A DNA stretch of 27,880 nucleotides from Phycisphaerales bacterium UBA1161. Its GTDB lineage: Bacteria; Planctomycetota; Phycisphaerae; Tepidisphaerales; Tepidisphaeraceae. The translations under genes were made by a program, and so were the position numbers. Of this stretch, positions 23,290 to 27,880 are shown in pieces. Numbering within the stretch: the first letter of the stretch is position 1; each line of letters begins with the position of its first letter. The stretch covers positions 1 to 27,880 of the forward strand of contig DBZL01000064.1 in the NCBI GenBank assembly GCA_002311745.1, in the 5' to 3' direction. Under the pieces are notes generated by a model. That model did not search any database. It was given only the letters and a program-made list of their open reading frames with translations, and was not told the origin of the DNA.

Positions 23290-23409
23290 TCAATGATAGT
23301 CGACTATTTGCACTTCATGCGCGCCGTCGCGCCAGCGAAAAACGAGCCGGGTGTACCGCTCAGGATTGGTACGCCTGAGCAAACGTGCATCTGGCGCGTC
23401 AAAAGAAAC
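23290..23409 (-). pseudogene. Truncated HigB toxin remnant
   Basis: On the minus strand, ending nine bases before higA, the frame encodes RYTRLVFRWRDGAHEVQIV and the final residues DYH. This is the C-terminal part of the RelE/HigB fold, which typically ends in RICFRW-type and VDYH sequences. The catalytic and N-terminal portion is missing: upstream of about 23360 the sequence no longer resembles HigB, and the frame enters the 28-nt hairpin repeat (23408-23435) and then the esterase gene. No suitable start codon is evident. The toxin was probably lost by a deletion whose edge now lies at or near the hairpin. Confidence 0.7.
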
Positions 23410-23435
23410 GCGCGTCGCACGCGACGCGGCTAAAA
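23408..23435. repeat. 28-nt hairpin repeat, copy 2 (possible esterase terminator)
   Basis: Identical to 20103-20130 over 28 bases, with the inverted repeat CGCGTCGC-AC-GCGACGCG at 23411-23428. The esterase stop codon (23430-23432) lies inside the repeat. On the minus strand the hairpin is followed by TTTCTTTT, a good intrinsic-terminator arrangement. Confidence 0.8.
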
Positions 23436-24362
23436 TTTTGTCACCTCGTCGATGAAGCGCAGAAGAATTTGGCCGCCGGCATCGCCGGGAGCTCCCAGCA
23501 GGTGATCGGCGCTGAAGTGCGTCTTGCCGACCAGCAGGACGGCCTGCGCTTTGCCGCCGCCGGCGGCGATGAGCTGGACCATTTGTTCCGCTGCTTCGCG
23601 GGATGTTTTGGATTTCTGATCGTCAACGGACGCAAAGAGGAACGGCGGGGCATCCTTGGCGTATTGGACGTAGCTGATGGGAGAGGCGGCGCGCTGCGCT
23701 GATTCGGAGTCGCCGAAGGTGGCGCGGATGAACGGCGGATACATGCCGGGGCCGGCGGCGCGGGCGACCAGGTCGTACATTCCGCCGCTCCAGGCGACGA
23801 CGCCGCGCAGGTCGGCGGGGGTCAATCCGGCTTGCTGCAGGGGCTGGGGATTCAAAGCGACCAGCGTCACGAGGTGACAGCCGGCGGAATGGCCCATCAA
23901 GATGATCTTGGCGGGATCGCCGCCGTATTGGCGGACGTGAGCGTGAATCCAGGCGAGGGCGGTGGCGACGTCGTCGACCTGGGCGGGATGTTTGTACTTG
24001 GGGCTGAGGCGGTAATTGACGCTGACGAAGACGATGCGGTGATTGTTAAAGAACTGCGGCTTGTAGCTGATTTCCTTCTTGTCGCCGCGCGACCACTCGC
24101 CGCCGTGGACGAAAACGACGACGGGGGCGGCCGAGACGTCGGCGGGGGCGTAGATATCCAGGCGATTGAGCGCGGGATCCGGGCCAGCGTACGGCAGGTC
24201 GGGGTAAAGCACGGTGTTGGGGGCAAGGATCGGGCTTTGGTCCGGCCGCGTGGCGGCGGGGGAAGATTGCGTCGAGGGTGCGGTGGACGGCGCCGCCAAC
24301 ACGGCGGATACGGCGGTCAAGACGGCGGCCATCGCGATGATCGAGCGAAATTTTGCAGGCAT
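23430..24362 (-). CDS. Secreted alpha/beta hydrolase, BD-FAE-like esterase
   Basis: The 310-residue protein has a signal peptide (IIAMAAVLTAVSAVLAA) and a Ser/Thr/Pro linker. A carboxylesterase of the hormone-sensitive-lipase-related BD-FAE group follows: the oxyanion segment VVVFVHGGEWSRGDK, the conserved FVSVNYRLSP block, the nucleophile elbow GHSAGCHL, an acid in FLFASVDDQKS and a His in GKTHFSADHLLG. It probably cleaves acetyl or feruloyl-type esters outside the cytoplasm, perhaps from plant polysaccharides; the substrate is not known. The ATG at 24362 has GGAGA seven bases upstream. The stop codon is contained in a hairpin repeat. It lies 35 bases downstream of the prepilin-like gene on the same strand. 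Confidence 0.85.
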   Translation of the reverse strand: MPAKFRSIIAMAAVLTAVSAVLAAPSTAPSTQSSPAATRPDQSPILAPNTVLYPDLPYAGPDPALNRLDIYAPADVSAAPVVVFVHGGEWSRGDKKEISYKPQFFNNHRIVFVSVNYRLSPKYKHPAQVDDVATALAWIHAHVRQYGGDPAKIILMGHSAGCHLVTLVALNPQPLQQAGLTPADLRGVVAWSGGMYDLVARAAGPGMYPPFIRATFGDSESAQRAASPISYVQYAKDAPPFLFASVDDQKSKTSREAAEQMVQLIAAGGGKAQAVLLVGKTHFSADHLLGAPGDAGGQILLRFIDEVTKF

Positions 24363-24397
24363 GCTGAAATCTCCAAACGAGCGAACCCTTGGCGCGG

Positions 24398-25429
24398 CTA
24401 TTTGGCGCCGGGGTTATTGTTCAGAAAAGTGCGCAGGGCGACATCCGGATCGGCGTAAACGGTGGGGCCGGTCAAGTTCGTGGTTTCCTGCCGAGCCAGG
24501 GTCGTGGTTCCCTTGTTGGAGGCGTAGCTGGAGGTTTTGGCGAAAGCGCAAGGGAATTGATCTCCGCTGATGGATTCCACGTGTCCATCGGCGAAGCCGG
24601 CGTTGGCGACGGTGTTGGGACCTTGCGGCCCGGGATGGCGGAAGCCGATGCGGCAATTGTTCATGCCGACCTGATCGACGCTTTGGCGTCCCATGTACAA
24701 GCCGTCGGCCACGACGATGGTGCGCGAGGGATACTTGACTTCGGTGATCTTGTGCAGGCGGATGTAGGCGCCGCCGGCGTCGGGACCATAGCCGACGGAG
24801 GCGGTGTAATAGAGGTCGTTTTGGGCGATGCTGGTGACCGCTCCGCCGATGGGGTTGTAGGCGTTGAGCCAATATCCTACCCGCAAGACCTTGTTGAAAT
24901 TGCGGGAGGGGATGGTGGTGTCCTGCTTAGGCTCGCTGTCGCCGCCGACGGCGGTGAAGATCATCGGCCAGTCGGCCCATCCGCGCGGATTGGCCTGATA
25001 GACGGCGGTCTGGCCCTGACTGACGCCGGGGACATCGTAGGTGTCGGGGCAGTAAAAGACGGTGTTGGTGAAGACGTGATAGGAGGAGGCGCCGGGATCC
25101 TGGTTCTCGCCGGGGGTGGGAACGAATCCGTCGCGATCCAGAATGCAGGCCCAGCCGTCCAGGGGCTGATTGGGGCCGCCGGTGAGGTTGGTCGTGGCGG
25201 AAGGCGCCGGGGGAAGGTTGTAAGAGGGCACGACATACCCGCCGTTTTGCGCCGAATACGCCATCAGGCCCAAAACAATCTGTTGCAGGTTGGCCATGCA
25301 GCGTGTGGAGCGGCCTTGGGCTTGGGCGCGGGCGATCACCGGCAACAAAATCCCCGCCAGAAGCGCGATCAATCCCATGACCACGAGCAGCTCGGTGAGG
25401 GTGAAAGCTCGGCGTGTGCGTGCGGGCAT
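24398..25429 (-). CDS. Prepilin-like protein with C-terminal H-X-DG signature
   Basis: The 343-residue protein begins with a type III/IV prepilin leader RRAF|TLTELLVVMGLIALLAG (Glu at +5 after the processing site), so it should be cleaved and methylated by a PilD-type peptidase. The globular part ends with the FRHPG...NAGFADGHVESI pattern, the prepilin-type processing-associated H-X-DG domain that is highly expanded in planctomycetes. These proteins are presumed secreted pseudopilins of unknown role, possibly in type II-like secretion or surface assembly. The ATG at 25429 is followed directly by the leader. It lies 41 bases downstream of nusG with a small inverted repeat between them. Confidence 0.88.
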   Translation of the reverse strand: MPARTRRAFTLTELLVVMGLIALLAGILLPVIARAQAQGRSTRCMANLQQIVLGLMAYSAQNGGYVVPSYNLPPAPSATTNLTGGPNQPLDGWACILDRDGFVPTPGENQDPGASSYHVFTNTVFYCPDTYDVPGVSQGQTAVYQANPRGWADWPMIFTAVGGDSEPKQDTTIPSRNFNKVLRVGYWLNAYNPIGGAVTSIAQNDLYYTASVGYGPDAGGAYIRLHKITEVKYPSRTIVVADGLYMGRQSVDQVGMNNCRIGFRHPGPQGPNTVANAGFADGHVESISGDQFPCAFAKTSSYASNKGTTTLARQETTNLTGPTVYADPDVALRTFLNNNPGAK

Positions 25430-25442
25430 AGGCGCGCTTCCC

Positions 25443-25458
25443 GATGTTGGGCAACATC
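25443..25458. repeat. Perfect inverted repeat between nusG and the prepilin-like gene
   Basis: GATGTTG-GG-CAACATC is a perfect 7-bp inverted repeat with a two-base loop, placed in the 41-base gap. It could be an operator for the downstream gene or a weak terminator for the nusG transcript; no T run follows on the minus strand, so an intrinsic terminator is unlikely. Confidence 0.45.
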
Positions 25459-25470
25459 CTATCGGCGCAG

Positions 25471-26016
25471 TTACAGCTTTTCGATCTGCCAGTATTCCAG
25501 TTCCAGGGGGGTGGGGCGGCCGAAGATGGTGGCGATGATGCGGACCATGCCCTTGTCGGGGATGATTTCATCCACTTCGCCCTCGAAATTAATGAAGGGG
25601 CCTTCGGTGACCTTGATGCGGTCGCCGCGCTTGTAGGCGGTTTGAATGGTGGGGCCGCTGTCATCGGGGCGCTCGGCCTCTTCGAGCATCTTGGCCTGAT
25701 CCTTGGGGCTCATGGGGGTGGGCTTGCCGTTGGAGCCGATGAAATCGCCGACGCCGTCGGTCTCCTTGATCATGAACCAGACTTTTTCGGGGATCATGCC
25801 GTTGGGGTCCAGATCCAACTCGATGAAGACGTAGCCGGGATAGAGCTTGCGGTCGGTGTCGCGGCGTTTGCCGTCCTTGATCTGGCGGACCTTTTCCACC
25901 GGCACGAGGATGCGGCCGACCTGGGTCTCCAGGGCCTCGATCTTGACCTTGCGCGCCAGCGACTCGCGGACGCGGTCCTCTTTGTTGCTGGCGACTCTCA
26001 GAACGAAAAATTGCAT
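25471..26016 (-). CDS. nusG: Transcription termination/antitermination protein NusG
   Basis: The 181-residue protein has the NGN domain (FFVLRVASNKEDRV, the GRILVPVEKVRQIKDGKRRDTDRKLYPGYVF stretch, KVWFMIKETDGVGDFIG) and a C-terminal KOW domain (YKRGDRIKVTEGPFINFEGEVDEI). NusG binds RNA polymerase, lowers pausing and links transcription to Rho or to the ribosome. The ATG at 26016 lies 10 bases after the secE stop with little Shine-Dalgarno signal. In most bacteria rplK follows nusG; here a prepilin-like gene does instead. Confidence 0.96.
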   Translation of the reverse strand: MQFFVLRVASNKEDRVRESLARKVKIEALETQVGRILVPVEKVRQIKDGKRRDTDRKLYPGYVFIELDLDPNGMIPEKVWFMIKETDGVGDFIGSNGKPTPMSPKDQAKMLEEAERPDDSGPTIQTAYKRGDRIKVTEGPFINFEGEVDEIIPDKGMVRIIATIFGRPTPLELEYWQIEKL

Positions 26017-26026
26017 AGGAGATGCC

Positions 26027-26641
26027 CTAGTGCTTTTCCGGGAAGAAGGGCGGCGGCGTCTTCAGCACGCCAATCAACCAGAAAACGGTTTGGAAAAACA
26101 GGTCGTACAAAAACAGCACCACGGCGATGATGAACATGAAGGCGATCACCACGCGCGTCGAACCGAACAAGTCCTTTTTGCTGGTCCAGTTGACGCGCTT
26201 CATCTCGCTGTCCGTGGCGATCAGAAAGTCGACGTTGTGCGGCTTGTTCAAATAGTGATAGACAATCAGGGCATACACCATGCCCACGACCAGGACCAGC
26301 AGATAACCGGCCCGAGGTTCCTGCAAGTGGATCCGGCTTAAATAACTCCTCACCGATTGCTGGGCCGCGAAGGAATCAAATTCGTTGAAGATGAAGTCGC
26401 AGGTCAGCAGGCCGATGAGCGCGGCGCCGGCGACGGTGCCCATGCGTGTCCAATATCCCTGGCCTTTTTTATAGATGGCGAAGTAGCCCGGCTTGGGCGG
26501 ACCGGGAACGTAACCGCCGGCGGTTCTGTCCGGTGGCGGAGGATAGCTGGGCGGCGGCTTGTGCTGCTTGTCGGGCTGCTGAGCTTTAGCAGCGGCGGCC
26601 GCTTGATCCTGGGGCTGGCTGTCTTGCATAGCTGCGGTCAT
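26027..26641 (-). CDS. secE: Preprotein translocase subunit SecE, enlarged form
   Basis: The 204-residue protein is much longer than the usual 60-130-residue SecE. The conserved amphipathic helix and final membrane helix are in place near the C terminus: DFLIATDSEMKRVNWTSKKD followed by VVIAFMFIIAVVLFLYDLFF. Two further membrane helices precede it, and residues 1-50 form a Pro/Gln-rich, probably disordered tail. SecE clamps SecY in the inner-membrane translocon. The start is the ATG at 26641, only six bases after the end of tRNA-Trp; a second ATG at 26629 is an alternative. Neither has a ribosome site. The cluster order tuf-rpmG-tRNA-Trp-secE-nusG is the classical one. Confidence 0.93.
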   Translation of the reverse strand: MTAAMQDSQPQDQAAAAAKAQQPDKQHKPPPSYPPPPDRTAGGYVPGPPKPGYFAIYKKGQGYWTRMGTVAGAALIGLLTCDFIFNEFDSFAAQQSVRSYLSRIHLQEPRAGYLLVLVVGMVYALIVYHYLNKPHNVDFLIATDSEMKRVNWTSKKDLFGSTRVVIAFMFIIAVVLFLYDLFFQTVFWLIGVLKTPPPFFPEKH

Positions 26642-26647
26642 ATATCA

Positions 26648-26720
26648 CACGCCAGGGAGGAATCGAACCCCCAACCTGCCGCTTTGGAGACGGCCGCTCT
26701 GCCAATTGAGCTACTGGCGT
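26648..26720 (-). tRNA. tRNA-Trp (anticodon CCA)
   Basis: On the minus strand the acceptor pairs ACGCCAG with CTGGCGT, the D stem GCTC with GAGC, and the anticodon stem GCCGT with GCGGC. The loop CTCCAAA gives anticodon CCA, and the T arm is GGGGG-TTCGATT-CCTCC. The discriminator is G, as expected for tRNA-Trp, and CCA is not encoded. It lies between rpmG and secE, a common position. Confidence 0.95.
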
Positions 26721-26728
26721 AGCAGGCG

Positions 26729-26813
26729 AATGCTGAAGGATGAATGCGGAATGCTGAATGGAACAGAGCCTGGGCGCCTTTCCTTCAGCACTCGTCATTG
26801 GGCCTTCAGCATT
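26729..26813. repeat. Inverted repeat with GCTGAAGG words between tRNA-Trp and rpmG
   Basis: A perfect 11-bp inverted repeat, AATGCTGAAGG at 26729-26739 and CCTTCAGCATT at 26803-26813, encloses 63 bases. Further GCTGAA/TTCAGC copies at 26751-26756 and 26782-26790 fall inside. It fills most of the 100-base gap and could form an RNA hairpin separating rpmG from the tRNA, for example to direct processing; this is inference. Confidence 0.5.
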
Positions 26814-26819
26814 TCTCCG

Positions 26820-26984
26820 TTACTTCCTCTTAATCTTATGCACCGTGTGGCGTCTGAGCCTGGGGCAATACTTCTTCAGTTCGATCTTGGGCGCGCCGCC
26901 GAGCACCTTGATTTCGGTGCGGTAGTTCAGGTCGCCGGTCTGAGTGCATTGCAGCCAGACCATTTCACGATTCTCTTTTGCCAT
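26820..26984 (-). CDS. rpmG: 50S ribosomal protein L33
   Basis: This 54-residue frame begins MAKENREMVWLQCTQTGDLNYRT in two parts (MAKENREMVW, LQCTQTGDLNYRT) and ends with KIELKKYCPRLRRHTVHKIK, an L33 signature. AGGTGG lies about seven bases before the ATG. L33 is a small 50S protein near the E site. Zinc-binding L33 proteins use two CxxC pairs; here each pair has lost its second Cys (CTQT and CPRL), so zinc binding is unlikely. It lies between tuf and tRNA-Trp. Confidence 0.93.
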   Translation of the reverse strand: MAKENREMVWLQCTQTGDLNYRTEIKVLGGAPKIELKKYCPRLRRHTVHKIKRK

Positions 26985-27026
26985 GGTTTCACCACCTGAT
27001 GCAACGGCACCGGAGCGACGTCGGCG

Positions 27027-27880
<854 letters not shown>

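Noticed and set aside
24389..25636. 415-codon plus-strand frame opposite the prepilin-like gene and nusG
   Set aside because: It spans the junction of two recognised minus-strand genes and has no coherent domain.

Overview
The window is a GC-rich bacterial chromosome segment, most likely from a planctomycete of the Phycisphaerae type. That placement is an inference from gene content: prepilin-like proteins with a C-terminal H-X-DG signature, SPINDLY/OGT-like TPR proteins, repetitive Ig-like surface proteins, an enlarged SecE, and short hairpin repeats. No rRNA or marker tree is available here. The genes are ordinary housekeeping and accessory chromosomal genes. I found no CRISPR array, prophage or complete IS element.

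Layout, left to right. 1-1.55 kb: the 3' part of a large Ig-like repeat surface protein. 1.6-1.8 kb: a tRNA-Asn gene beside a broken copy of itself. 2.1-5.2 kb: a SirB1-like protein with a possible sigma-54 promoter, a secreted alpha/beta hydrolase with a small ORF, and a ferredoxin-NADP reductase. 5.2-6.4 kb: parB bracketed by two parS-like palindromes. 6.6-10.9 kb: a plus-strand operon of nuoD, nuoE, a membrane-anchored tyrosine/dual-specificity phosphatase, two small unknown genes and nuoF. 11.1-12.2 kb: an exported C39-like peptidase with a 15-bp tandem repeat. 12.2-14.5 kb: a decayed TPR-protein tail, a miniature prepilin-like protein and an OGT-like TPR glycosyltransferase. 14.7-16.1 kb: a two-gene cassette with strong Shine-Dalgarno sequences (haloperoxidase-type hydrolase and a frameshifted membrane protein) that looks imported. 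16.2-20.1 kb: a methyltransferase, a TMTC-like membrane TPR protein, moeA and a 37-residue secreted peptide. 20.1-23.0 kb: purQ, pilT and a CpsB-type PHP phosphatase. 23.0-24.4 kb: an orphan HigA antitoxin, a truncated HigB toxin and an esterase, with one copy of a 28-nt hairpin repeat whose twin lies beside purQ. 24.4-27.9 kb: a prepilin-like protein and the translation/secretion cluster, transcribed leftwards as tuf - rpmG - tRNA-Trp - secE - nusG.

The observations I rate highest are these. EF-Tu carries changes in both guanine-specificity motifs (G4 NKxD to AKVD, G5 SAL to NAL). parB is flanked by parS sites and has no adjacent parA. A toxin is truncated against a hairpin repeat, leaving an intact antitoxin. 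A tRNA-Asn partial copy is interrupted by a perfect palindrome. A single-base frameshift lies in an otherwise well-conserved membrane protein. A fossil TPR C-terminus matches an intact gene 5 kb away. Several starts have TAGAAT/TATAAT elements very close upstream, suggesting short or absent leaders. No single new defence-like system is evident.
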